DNA of 50,972 bases from Candidatus Nezhaarchaeales archaeon (GTDB lineage Archaea > Thermoproteota > Methanomethylicia > Nezhaarchaeales > JAWCJE01), in the NCBI GenBank assembly GCA_038853715.1, contig JAWCJE010000012.1:1-50972 (forward strand), given 5' to 3'. Each line of letters begins with the position of its first letter. Position 1 is the stretch's first letter. The notes under the pieces were generated by a model. That model saw only the letters and a program-made list of their open reading frames with translations, made no database searches and was not told the origin of the DNA. The position numbers and the translations under genes are program-made. This document shows positions 24,623 to 32,895 of this stretch, in pieces.

Positions 24623-26725
24623 TTGATTTATACTTTAATAGCTGTTGTTGCAGCGGTAATCGCGTTGGTTTTCGCTGGGATGTCGGCTTTCCTAGTGGTT
24701 AAACGTCCATGTGGAACTGAACGTATGGTTGAGATATATAAAGCCATAAAGGAAGGCGCTAGGGCCTACTTAAATAGGCAGTATAAAACGCTGCTAACTC
24801 TAATGATCATTTTGGCGGTGGTCTTCGCCGTAACCGTTGACTACAACTACTTCGCATCTGGGCGTTCTGGGTATTCTTACTACTTTCCCTTCGTAGGCTT
24901 ATCGTTCCTAGTGGGAGCAGTATTCTCAGCGTTAGCGGGCTATGTAGGGATGAAGGTCGCCGTGGAGGGGAACGTTAGGGCCGCTAACGATGCGCATCAG
25001 GGGCTTAAAGCCGCGCTTAGCACCTCCTTTAGGGGAGGGGTTGTCATGGGCCTATCGATGGTTGGCCTCGCCCTCCTAGGGGTTTCAATATTCTACCTAT
25101 TCTGGAGGAACCCGTTACTATACGCAGGCTTCGGCTTCGGCGGGAGCTTAGTAGCCTTATTCGCTAGGATCGGCGGCGGGATCTACACTAAGTCGGCTGA
25201 TGTTGGGGCCGATCTAGTGGGTAAGGTCGAGGCCGGCATCCCTGAGGATGACCCCAGAAACCCGGCGGTTATAGCTGATGCCGTGGGCGATAACGTGGGT
25301 GATGTAGCCGGTATGGCCGCCGACGTATTCGAAACGTATGCCGTAACCCTTATAGGCGCTTTACTATTAGGCTGGCCCCTTACACAAATAACTCGTAATG
25401 TAGCGTTCCTCGAGTATCCGCTTCTACTTGGAGCTATAGCCGTTTTTTCAACGATCATGGGGACCTTCACTGTTAGAACGGGCGAACGGGGCGATCCAAC
25501 AACCGCTATACTTAAGGGGATAGCTGTTACCGCTGTTCTAGCTATAATAGGCTTTTACGCAGCCACTATGGCGCTTTTTAATTCACCCTCCCTCTTCTAC
25601 GCGGCTATGATAGGCGTAGTCATAGTAGTCCTCTTAGCCCTTTTTACGAACTTTTACACGTCCTACAAGTATCAGCCTACGAGGTCCATAGCTGAAGCGG
25701 CTCAAGCCGGCCCAGCTATAAACCTAATCCGGGGCTTAGCTAACGGCCTTGAAAGCGTTATACTCCCAGTAGTAACAATAGCCTTAGGCGTTTTAGGTGC
25801 CTACATGCTGGCCGGAGGTATGTGGGGCGACGTCTTTGCGGGGATGTACGGGGTCGCCATAGCCGCGATGGCTATGCTTTCCATAGCGGGTATAATAGTA
25901 TCGGTAGACGCCTACGGCCCCATAGTTGATAACGCTGGAGGCATAGCGGAAATGGCCGGCTTAGATCCAAAGGTGAGGGAGATTACCGATGCCCTCGACG
26001 CCGTTGGAAATACTACTAAGGCGTTAACCAAGGTATTCGCGATAGGTTCAGCGGGGTTAGCGGCTTTATCACTCCTCTTAGCCTACATAGAGGAGGTTGC
26101 TGAGGTTAAGTATCCAACCCTACCTTTAGACGTAAGGCTTATGAAGATAGGTGAAACGTTAACGCTGATTAAGCCGCAAGTAATCCTAGGCTTAGTTATA
26201 GGCGGCGGTTTAACCTTCGTATTCGCGGCCCTCTGTATGAAGGCGGTCGGGGTCGGAGCCTTTAAAATGGTTAGCGAGGTTCGAAGGCAGTTTAAGGAGA
26301 TACCGGGCATTATGGAGGGTAAGGCTAAACCCGATTACGCGAAGTGTGTAGATATAAGCGTACGCGCCGCCCTACGTGGGATGGTTGCTCCAGGCGCTTT
26401 AGTTATTCTAAGCCCGTTAGTGATAGGCTTCCTATTCGGCTCCGAAGCCTTAGCTGGACTATTGATTGGCACTATAGTTTCAGGCCTCGCCCTAGCCTTA
26501 ATGATGGCTAGCGGAGGGGCGGCTTGGGATAATGCTAAGAAGTATATTGAGACTGGCGCTTTTGGAGGTAAACGGTCGCCGGCTCACGCCGCCGCCGTTG
26601 TAGGTGATACTGTTGGCGATCCCTGTAAGGATACCGCTGGTCCAGCCATAAACCCGATGATAAAGGCCGTAAACATGATATCGATAATATTCGCGGGGCT
26701 AATAGTAGCGTTAACGTTAATATAA
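24623..26725 (+). CDS. hppA: Membrane-bound proton-translocating pyrophosphatase, K+-independent type
   Basis: About 700 residues with roughly 16 membrane helices. It hydrolyses pyrophosphate and pumps protons across the membrane. The substrate site has the signature DVGADLVGKVE, with further acidic motifs (NPAVIADAVGDNVGDVAGM; DNAKKYIE; VVGDTVGDPCKDTAGP). The residue after GNTT is Lys (GNTTKA), which in this family marks K+-independent enzymes; the others have Ala. I chose TTG at 24623 because GGAGGT (24611-24616) is six bases upstream of it. The ATG at 24617 abuts the ribosome site. Pyrophosphate comes from aminoacylation and acyl-CoA ligation, including enzymes encoded here. Confidence 0.93.
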   Translation: MIYTLIAVVAAVIALVFAGMSAFLVVKRPCGTERMVEIYKAIKEGARAYLNRQYKTLLTLMIILAVVFAVTVDYNYFASGRSGYSYYFPFVGLSFLVGAVFSALAGYVGMKVAVEGNVRAANDAHQGLKAALSTSFRGGVVMGLSMVGLALLGVSIFYLFWRNPLLYAGFGFGGSLVALFARIGGGIYTKSADVGADLVGKVEAGIPEDDPRNPAVIADAVGDNVGDVAGMAADVFETYAVTLIGALLLGWPLTQITRNVAFLEYPLLLGAIAVFSTIMGTFTVRTGERGDPTTAILKGIAVTAVLAIIGFYAATMALFNSPSLFYAAMIGVVIVVLLALFTNFYTSYKYQPTRSIAEAAQAGPAINLIRGLANGLESVILPVVTIALGVLGAYMLAGGMWGDVFAGMYGVAIAAMAMLSIAGIIVSVDAYGPIVDNAGGIAEMAGLDPKVREITDALDAVGNTTKALTKVFAIGSAGLAALSLLLAYIEEVAEVKYPTLPLDVRLMKIGETLTLIKPQVILGLVIGGGLTFVFAALCMKAVGVGAFKMVSEVRRQFKEIPGIMEGKAKPDYAKCVDISVRAALRGMVAPGALVILSPLVIGFLFGSEALAGLLIGTIVSGLALALMMASGGAAWDNAKKYIETGAFGGKRSPAHAAAVVGDTVGDPCKDTAGPAINPMIKAVNMISIIFAGLIVALTLI

Positions 26726-26828
26726 CCCGCCCTTCCCTACCTTCTTTAGGTAGGAGGTTTTCTAGGTTTTAGAAAAGGCTTTTGGAGCGTGTCGAACGAT
26801 AGCTATTAGCCATTGGTTTGACGAGTTT

Positions 26829-28394
26829 ATGGAGCGCGTCCTAAGTAGGGGGTTAAAGCATACTGTTGAAAGCGGTACCTCTATATCTGGTCCAGCCCAT
26901 ATAGGGAACGCTTGCGATGTACTTTACGCTGAAGCAGTATGTCGAGAGGTAAGGCTGAGGGGTGGTGAAGCGATATCCATCTGGGTTGCCGATGACCTTG
27001 ACCCTCTAGATTCAATCCCGTACCCTTTACCGGAGGATGAGTTAAAGAAGTATTTAGGTAAGCCCTACATTAACATCCCGGACCCCTACCGCTGCTGTCA
27101 AAGCTGGGCTCAACACTTCACCTTGGAGTTCGTAAACTCCTTAGAGCGTATGGGCCTAGAACCCATAGTTAAATCAGGCTACTCTATGTATAGGGACGGT
27201 ACATACCTACCCTACATACGCTTATCGCTTAGGGAGGCCGATAAGATTAAGGAGTTACTTCGAAGGATTAGCGGTATGCATAAACCTCGAGCTTGGCTAC
27301 CCTATATGCCTATTTGCGCTAACTGCGGTAATATAGCGACTACGTTAGCTTACGGCTATGAGGGTGATAAGGTTCTTTATGGCTGCGAGCTCGACGTAGG
27401 TTACGCTAAGGGTTGCGGCTATAGGGGTGAGGTTGACGTTAAGCTGGGTCAAGGTAAGCTCCAATGGAGGGTTGAATGGGCAGCCCGCTGGTCAGCCTTC
27501 GGGGTAACCGTGGAGCCGTTCGGGAAGGAGCACGCCGCCGCTGGAGGATCCTACGATACTAGTAGCGTAATTGTCAGGGAGGTGTTTAAAGGGGAGCCGC
27601 CCATCCCGCTTATCTACGAGCACGTAATGATTAATGGAAGGAAGATGTCTAAATCTAAGGGTAATATACTTACGCCGCGCCAATGGTTTGAAGTAGCGCC
27701 ACCGGAAACCCTTAGGTTCTTCTTCTTCCGCGTTTATCCAGCTAAGCATAAGGATCTAAGGATGAACGAGGTTCCAAGGCTTGTTGAAGAGTTTGAAAGG
27801 GCTGAGAGAATATACTATGGGGTTGATGAGCTGGTCGATGAAAAGGTGAATGTACATTTAAAGAGGAGCTACGAGCTATCAATAATAGGTAAGCCGGCTC
27901 CAACTCTACCCATACGCCTACCCTACGATCTCGCGGTTACGCTTATACAGGTATATCGTGATATAACGCTTGAGAAGGTTATAGACGTACTTAAACGTAC
28001 CGGGCGCCTATATAGGGATTTAACGGCCGATGAAGTTGAAGCGTTAAAGCTAAGACTTAGACAAGCTGAAGCTTGGCTTAAGAAGTACGCGCCTGAAACT
28101 GTAAAGTTTAAACTGCTCGACGATGTTTCGCGCGTTAAGAACCTGTTAACCGATAAGCAGAAGGAGGCGTTAATGAAGGTAGCCAGCATACTTAAAGGAG
28201 GGGATTGGCTGCCGCGGGAGCTTAATACTAAGTTTTTCGAGGTATCGAGGAGCTTAGGCCTTCCTCCACCTAGCTTCTTTGAAGCCGCCTACTTAACGTT
28301 AATAGGGGCTACATCGGGGCCTTGGCTAGCTAACTTCGTACTAGCCTTAGGCAAGGATTTCGTAGCTAAACGCTTCGAGGAGGCCGCAAGCTAG
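26829..28394 (+). CDS. lysK: Class I lysyl-tRNA synthetase
   Basis: Archaeal-type class I LysRS charging tRNA-Lys. The HIGH-type motif is GPAHIGN (about residues 21-27) and KMSKSKG is downstream. Cysteines are present in PICANCGN. Length is 521 residues from the ATG. The frame remains open upstream to 26766, and the codons before the ATG read AISHWFDEF. His-Trp matches the near-universal HW at the N-terminus of this family, so translation probably begins at an ATA (26799) or ATT (26805) codon. There is no ATG, GTG or TTG in frame upstream. The gene is followed by an uncharacterised gene. Confidence 0.93.
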   Translation: MERVLSRGLKHTVESGTSISGPAHIGNACDVLYAEAVCREVRLRGGEAISIWVADDLDPLDSIPYPLPEDELKKYLGKPYINIPDPYRCCQSWAQHFTLEFVNSLERMGLEPIVKSGYSMYRDGTYLPYIRLSLREADKIKELLRRISGMHKPRAWLPYMPICANCGNIATTLAYGYEGDKVLYGCELDVGYAKGCGYRGEVDVKLGQGKLQWRVEWAARWSAFGVTVEPFGKEHAAAGGSYDTSSVIVREVFKGEPPIPLIYEHVMINGRKMSKSKGNILTPRQWFEVAPPETLRFFFFRVYPAKHKDLRMNEVPRLVEEFERAERIYYGVDELVDEKVNVHLKRSYELSIIGKPAPTLPIRLPYDLAVTLIQVYRDITLEKVIDVLKRTGRLYRDLTADEVEALKLRLRQAEAWLKKYAPETVKFKLLDDVSRVKNLLTDKQKEALMKVASILKGGDWLPRELNTKFFEVSRSLGLPPPSFFEAAYLTLIGATSGPWLANFVLALGKDFVAKRFEEAAS

Positions 28395-28463
28395 TAGCCG
28401 TTCCGCCTAATGAATCCTAGGGGGCCGTAAGCTAAATTAGGGTTTAAACCGATTTAAGTAACG

Positions 28464-29210
28464 ATGTTATCCAGGTACGCGGCGCTAGTTAAAAACCTAC
28501 GCGGCGTAGTACTCGTTAACCTTGGGGAAGAGGCTTCTAGGGGCGTTTTAAACTGGCTCATTAACCGCTTTAAATATAGGAAGCTAGGGCTTCCGCCCTC
28601 AATAGTTGAACACTACGCTTCACTACTTGAAGGTAGGCTTAACGGAAAGCCCTTCGTTAAGCTAATGTACCCCTTGAAGGCTATAGAGCGCCTCGCCAAC
28701 CTAGTTAAAGAGGAGTTAAACGTAGGGATTGAAGCCGCTGAAGCAGTAATTCTAGCTTCAACCTACGTATGCCCGGTAATAGCGTTAGGCCCCTCAGCTA
28801 GGGAAGCGCTTAAACCTTTAATAGTGAAGACCGTTGAAAGTAGGACTCGTCTCGACGATAAGGGCTGGAAGCTACACTTTAGAATAGCCGACTACACGGT
28901 CTTAGACCTATACGCTTGGAGTAGCCTACATGCAGAACAACTTTGGGATCCTACGTTAAACTACGACTCCTTCATAGATGATAGAGCTAAACGAGTGAAG
29001 AAAGACGTTAAACGATACTGGAGGTTGATGAAGGGTACCGATCAGCCTAAGCCTTTCCTCGGCTACATCGACGTAGCTCGTTTACTCGCCGAGAGGCTTA
29101 AGGCGGGAGATCAGGGTATTGCTAAACGCCTCCTCGAGCTTGAAAAGCTCGAAGCTTCAGCGGGTCTTTCAATAGAAGCTGCTGTACTAGTCTATGAGGC
29201 GCCTACCTAG
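28464..29210 (+). CDS. Uncharacterised 248-residue protein
   Basis: Not recognised. It is soluble and largely helical, with no cysteine cluster and no membrane segment. Distinct stretches are VVLVNLGEEASRGVLNWLIN near the N-terminus and DKGWKLHFRIADYTVLDLYA in the middle, followed by a basic KRVKKDVKRYWRLMKG. It lies 69 bases after LysRS and 54 bases before an HD-domain gene, all on the plus strand. The basic helix could bind nucleic acid. It looks like a real gene by length and codon pattern, with no assigned function. Confidence 0.6.
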   Translation: MLSRYAALVKNLRGVVLVNLGEEASRGVLNWLINRFKYRKLGLPPSIVEHYASLLEGRLNGKPFVKLMYPLKAIERLANLVKEELNVGIEAAEAVILASTYVCPVIALGPSAREALKPLIVKTVESRTRLDDKGWKLHFRIADYTVLDLYAWSSLHAEQLWDPTLNYDSFIDDRAKRVKKDVKRYWRLMKGTDQPKPFLGYIDVARLLAERLKAGDQGIAKRLLELEKLEASAGLSIEAAVLVYEAPT

Positions 29211-29264
29211 AGGGGCTTAAAGCCTAGCGAAGCTTAAAATTACGCGTTTGAGGGGTGGTTAGGG

Positions 29265-29573
29265 TTGAAGCCTGAGAGCGATGGGGTTTTTAAAGCGATA
29301 ATCGAAAAGGTTAAACCCTACTTTAAGGAGGGGGTTGGAGGTCACGATTGGCTTCACGTTGAACGCGTCTATAACCTTTGCGTTAGAATAGGTATGAAGG
29401 AGGGCGCCGACCTAGACGTAGTAAGGGCGGCGGCCATACTTCACGACGTTGGAATACCTATGGAAATTAAGCGGGGGGTTAACCATGCGGAGGAGGGTGT
29501 GAAAATAGCCCTTAAAATCCTTAAGGAGGCCGGCTTCCCGGCGGATAAGGTAGATCAGGTGGTTTACGCTTGA
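29265..29573 (+). pseudogene. HD-domain phosphohydrolase, N-terminal part (gene split by an element)
   Basis: Codes 102 residues of a YedJ-like HD hydrolase. GGHDWLHVERVYNLC gives the first histidine and RAAAILHDVGIP gives the HD pair. The frame stops just where the conserved middle should begin, although codons after the stop read GGSRGG, reminiscent of a later family motif. The C-terminal part (HFYEKLLRVKRFMNT) is found at about 31020-31187, on the far side of the LAGLIDADG element. The gene is therefore disrupted. TTG start with upstream GGGGTGG. Confidence 0.75.
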
Positions 29574-29603
29574 GGTGGAAGCCGAGGAGGGCTGATGAAG
29601 GGT

Positions 29604-30905
29604 TTAAATGTTAACCGGTACTAAATCGCTAGGTCTAAGGGGCTTTCGGGCTCGGAAGTAAGCCTCAAAGCGTCTTTCAAGCTCCTTAAACCTTTCATCA
29701 TACCTTTCCTTTAACGTTTCAAGCGCTTTCCACGCTTGAGCTCTAAGTTTTTCTCTTTCCCCTTCGTATTGTGTACGTGTGATCTGCTTCCGCTTACGTT
29801 TTTCTGTTAGTGCTCGCCACGACTCGTGAAGGTTCTTTACGATAAGCCTACTTTCTTCCAGCATCTCCTCGTGAAAGGCTTCAATCTCACTGTACATCGG
29901 TTCGATACTGCTCCAATATACTGGTTTACTCGGCTCACTTAAGGCATACCTGATTAAAAGTGCCTTAAGCCGCTTATGCGGAGGCGTTAGCTTAACGTTC
30001 TCTAGAAGGTGTTTAACGCAAGCTTTAGCGCGTACTTTAATGTGGTAGCAGTTGTCCTTGAGGTGGCCGTAATATGTTGCGGTTCCTTTAAGCGTTGCGT
30101 AAAGGTGCACTCTGTACCCATACCGCTTAAGCGCTTCATACAGCGCCTCAACAACGTATACCTTCTCATTGTATATAACAACCGCGAACTGCGCGGTTTT
30201 TCTTCCTTTACGGTTGCATGTATACACTGAGCCTTCGGTGTCGATGGCTATGCTGAGCACGCTGTAAAGCTTTACGTTGTTATCTATAGGTGTTGGAGTG
30301 CGCCGCTTAAGAAGCCACCAGTAGATCTTAAGCGGCAGTAAAACCCATAACATCCACACGTAGTTTTCTTTGTCATCCCTGTACGGTCCCACGCCCACGT
30401 GCCCGTACCTGCCAAAAACCTCCTTGAAGAGGAGCGCCAAGTACGGGTCAGGCGTCCTCAGTATTACTTGCACCTGTTGGCCATTCTGTATTACACTTCC
30501 ATCGGTGTGCACAAAGTACCATAACTTGAGCCTTTCCGCATCGTTGCCGTCGAAGTCACGCTTAGGATACTTATACCTTCCCGTTTTCACCAACTGTAAC
30601 GCCGTTACATTATCACGTATTTTAACGTTCATTTCATACCTCATCCACCTCCACAGCGTAGTAAACGGTACGCCGAGGCGCTTCGACAACTTTCTCACCG
30701 ATACGCCCTTATGCCAGTGTAATTCCTCAATTAACACTTTAAAGCGCTGGATATCGTTAACCGCCCCGTCCATCACCGTCCTCTTCGCTTCCTCAGAGAG
30801 CATCGCTAATAACTCGTTTGGTATCATTATTTTCCAAGGGTTGCCGAAGTTCACCGTTAACGTTAACCCTGCTTGGAGGGGTTCTGCGGCCCTTTCCCCC
30901 GTCAC
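29604..30905 (-). CDS. HTH plus double-LAGLIDADG endonuclease-like protein (intact element gene)
   Basis: 433 residues. An N-terminal strand and helix (IMIPNELLAMLSEEAKR) are followed by a helix-turn-helix (VSVRKLSKRLGVPFTTLWRW, about residues 70-90). Next are two LAGLIDADG-like repeats, LWYFVHTDGSV and LSIAIDTEGSV, keeping the acidic residue (Asp, Glu) that ends each motif. A C-terminal coiled coil ends in YFRARKPLRP. Free-standing LAGLIDADG proteins are usually homing endonucleases. Here the gene has its own TATA box and GAGGTG ribosome site before the GTG start, and imperfect inverted repeats at both ends. It lies antisense inside an HD gene. The last codons read into flanking DNA. Confidence 0.75.
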   Translation of the reverse strand: MTGERAAEPLQAGLTLTVNFGNPWKIMIPNELLAMLSEEAKRTVMDGAVNDIQRFKVLIEELHWHKGVSVRKLSKRLGVPFTTLWRWMRYEMNVKIRDNVTALQLVKTGRYKYPKRDFDGNDAERLKLWYFVHTDGSVIQNGQQVQVILRTPDPYLALLFKEVFGRYGHVGVGPYRDDKENYVWMLWVLLPLKIYWWLLKRRTPTPIDNNVKLYSVLSIAIDTEGSVYTCNRKGRKTAQFAVVIYNEKVYVVEALYEALKRYGYRVHLYATLKGTATYYGHLKDNCYHIKVRAKACVKHLLENVKLTPPHKRLKALLIRYALSEPSKPVYWSSIEPMYSEIEAFHEEMLEESRLIVKNLHESWRALTEKRKRKQITRTQYEGEREKLRAQAWKALETLKERYDERFKELERRFEAYFRARKPLRPSDLVPVNI

Positions 30906-30957
30906 GGTAACTCACCTCGAAACGTTTTTATAGCCCCGAAGCCCCTTTAGTGGCTAG
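29629..30957. mobile_element. Candidate HTH-LAGLIDADG element with imperfect terminal inverted repeats
   Basis: The left end reads CTAGGTCTAAGGGGCTTTCG then GGCT (29629-29652). The reverse complement of the right end (30932-30957) reads CTAGCCACTAAAGGGGCTTC then GGGGCT. The shared core is CTAA(A)GGGGCTT..GGGCT. It carries one gene, its promoter and nothing else, and separates the two parts of an HD-hydrolase gene. The same left end is present in copy 1 (about 16353-16376). Exact boundaries and any target duplication are uncertain. Confidence 0.5.
30925..30933 (-). promoter_or_regulatory. TATA box of the element gene
   Basis: On the minus strand CTATAAAAA lies about 20-28 bases before the GTG start (30905), with GAGGTG between them. 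It sits inside the right terminal repeat region. Confidence 0.5.
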
Positions 30958-30965
30958 GGAGGGGT

Positions 30966-30995
30966 CAGCAGCGCGCAGAGGCGCGCTACTGTTTT
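30966..30995 (+). terminator. GC-rich hairpin followed by T-run
   Basis: CAGcAGCGCGC-AGAG-GCGCGCTaCTG forms a ten-pair stem with one mismatch and a four-base loop, followed by TTTT. It lies just outside the right end of the element and before the remaining HD-gene fragment. It may end plus-strand transcription or stabilise an RNA end. Confidence 0.45.
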
Positions 30996-31019
30996 AATCA
31001 CCTCTCATTGTGTCAGCCG

Positions 31020-31187
31020 TTCATCATACCCCTCCCGGCTTCAACCATAGCCCATTTCTACGAGAAGCTATTAAGGGTTAAAAGGTTCATGAATACGGAG
31101 GAGGGTAGGCGGTTGGCTGAAGGCCGTCATCGTTTCATGAAGCTCTTCCTAAAACGTTTCTTAGCCGAGGTCGAAGGGTTAAGCTAG
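31020..31187 (+). pseudogene. HD-domain phosphohydrolase, C-terminal part
   Basis: The open frame reads STIAHFYEKLLRVKRFMNT, then EEGRRLAEGRHRFMKLFLKR and ends AEVEGLS with TAG at 31185. This is the C-terminal signature of the HD hydrolases whose N-terminal part is at 29265-29573, in the same orientation. It has no start codon of its own in a sensible place. The part between (middle helices) is missing or not recognisable. The 5' limit given is approximate. Confidence 0.7.
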
Positions 31188-31258
31188 GCTAAATGTTTAT
31201 GCTCTACGAGTTGGAGGCGTATAACGGGGTGATCTACCTGCAGAGTGGAGTCGCTAAT

Positions 31259-31753
31259 ATGTACGTATTGCCTTGTCCTTCCTGCGGTAGGGAGGCGCTG
31301 GTTGTAAACGAGCTAGTGCATGATATACCGCGCTTCGGTAAGATGCTCCTAGTCTCCATGGTCTGTAGGTTCTGCGGGTATAGGAAGAGCGATGTTATGA
31401 GTTTAGAGTTTAAGGAGCCGGTTAGATACGAGTATAGGGTGAGTAGCGTTAAGGATTTAAGCGTAAGGGTTATTCGGTCTTCGACGGCAACCATAAGAAT
31501 ACCGGAGCTAAACGCTGAAATACGCCCGGGCCCGGCTAGTGAAGGATTTATCTCGAATATTGAGGGCGTCCTACATAGGATTAGGGATGCCGTAAACCTG
31601 ATCATTAGGAGCGGTGAACCGGAGGATGTGGAGAAGGCTCAGGAGGTCTTAAGGAAGATGGAGCTAGCTTTAAACGGTAAACTCGCCTTCACCCTAGTAC
31701 TTGAAGACCCCTATGGGAATAGCTACGTCGGTAAGGCCGACGATTCGACGTAG
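31259..31753 (+). CDS. Archaeal ZPR1-type zinc finger protein
   Basis: A zinc finger with PCPSCGRE and CRFCGYRKSDV (CxxC about 30 residues apart), followed by the ZPR1 beta domain. The eukaryotic protein binds eEF1A as a chaperone; archaeal homologues are single-domain and their partner is inferred to be aEF1A. I chose ATG 31259 (164 residues) because GGAG lies eight bases upstream and the zinc finger begins seven residues later. An in-frame start at 31193 would add 22 residues without family support. It follows the broken HD gene closely. Confidence 0.8.
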   Translation: MYVLPCPSCGREALVVNELVHDIPRFGKMLLVSMVCRFCGYRKSDVMSLEFKEPVRYEYRVSSVKDLSVRVIRSSTATIRIPELNAEIRPGPASEGFISNIEGVLHRIRDAVNLIIRSGEPEDVEKAQEVLRKMELALNGKLAFTLVLEDPYGNSYVGKADDST

Positions 31754-31809
31754 AGGTTTAAGCCTCTATTAGGTGGTTATAAGGCGTTTTGCGCTGATCA
31801 GATGCTTAA

Positions 31810-32895
31810 CTAAAACCTAGCAGGGCTAAACGGTTTAATTAAGGGGTCTACTTCGCCTCCTACGATTAACCTACCTAGTAATTCTCCGATGGCCGGTATT
31901 ATGCTAAGCCCGTAGTCATGGCAGCCGCACGCTAAATATAAGCCATTAACGCTTGTTTCACCTATTAACGGCTTTCCATCCGGTGTCGTATCGCATATCC
32001 ACGTCCACTGCCTAAGTATTTTTAGGCCGCTTAAAGCCGGTACGATTTCCACGGCCTGCCTTGAGAACTCCTTGAGGAAGGAGTAGCTTGAAAGGCTTAA
32101 GTCGTAGCTTCTACCTAAGCTACCGATCGTCCCTATAAACTCACCCCTCATCGTCTGGCCGAGTAGGAAACCGTTAGAGGGCCTCTCGATTACGGGGCCT
32201 AGGAATGGCTTCATAGGCTCCGTAACTAAGGCTTCCCGCGCTAACGGTTCTACTGGTACCGTTAACCCAACCTGTTTAGCTAGCTCACTGGAGTAGACGC
32301 CGGCGGCTATTACAACCTTCCTAGCTTCAACGGTTTCAGCATCCGTAGCGACGCGGAAGCTTCCTCCTTCAACTTTAAGGCTTTTAACTTTAGCCTGCTT
32401 CCTTAGGGCTCCGCCAACCTTTTTAAAGGCTTCGAAGTAAGCCCATAGGAGGGCTAACGGATGTACTAGTCCTTCACGCTTATCGTAGTAGCACGCCTTC
32501 AACCTTTCCACGTTGACGTATGGAAACCGCTTTTTAACCTCCTCAAGCCTTAACGGATCGCATTGAACCCCCATACGCTTATAGGCCTTATACTTCTCCT
32601 CTAAAGCCTTAGCTTCCTCCTCCTCTAAGGCTACGATTAGACATCCACTCCGCCTGAATAGGGTGTTAACTCCGAGTTTATCGGGGAGCTTATCGTGCAT
32701 CTTTAAGCCCATTAACGCTAGCTTAGCTACGTCGTCTACCACCCTCTCCCTTACGAGCCCTATATCCCTTCCAGTCGATCCGAATCCTAGGTAGTTAGCC
32801 TCGAAAACCATGGTTTTTAAGCCGCGTTTAGCGACGTTGTAGGCTATGCTTAAACCTAGAGCCCCTCCACCTACTACGGCTACGTCAACCTTCAA
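31810..32895 (-). CDS. FAD-dependent amine/proline dehydrogenase beta subunit (DAO family)
   Basis: 361-residue D-amino-acid-oxidase-fold flavoprotein. It has the FAD motif VAVVGGGALGLSIAYNVAKR at the N-terminus, FGSTGRDIG, and a C-terminal DTTPDGKPLIGE...GCHDYGLS. It resembles the catalytic beta subunit of dye-linked L-proline dehydrogenase and sarcosine-oxidase-like complexes. Last of four genes joined by 4-base overlaps with a small [2Fe-2S] protein, a ferredoxin and an NAD(P)-binding alpha subunit. The substrate (proline, sarcosine, hydroxyproline or another secondary amine) cannot be fixed from sequence. Confidence 0.82.
   Translation of the reverse strand: MKVDVAVVGGGALGLSIAYNVAKRGLKTMVFEANYLGFGSTGRDIGLVRERVVDDVAKLALMGLKMHDKLPDKLGVNTLFRRSGCLIVALEEEEAKALEEKYKAYKRMGVQCDPLRLEEVKKRFPYVNVERLKACYYDKREGLVHPLALLWAYFEAFKKVGGALRKQAKVKSLKVEGGSFRVATDAETVEARKVVIAAGVYSSELAKQVGLTVPVEPLAREALVTEPMKPFLGPVIERPSNGFLLGQTMRGEFIGTIGSLGRSYDLSLSSYSFLKEFSRQAVEIVPALSGLKILRQWTWICDTTPDGKPLIGETSVNGLYLACGCHDYGLSIIPAIGELLGRLIVGGEVDPLIKPFSPARF

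Noticed and set aside
29628-30958. GCTAGG on both sides of the element as a target duplication
   Set aside because: The spacing from the two ends is unequal and CTAG also fits as part of the inverted repeats, so a duplication cannot be claimed.
30966-30991. Stem-loop considered as a tRNA or other small RNA arm
   Set aside because: No accompanying cloverleaf arms or T-loop sequence were found nearby.
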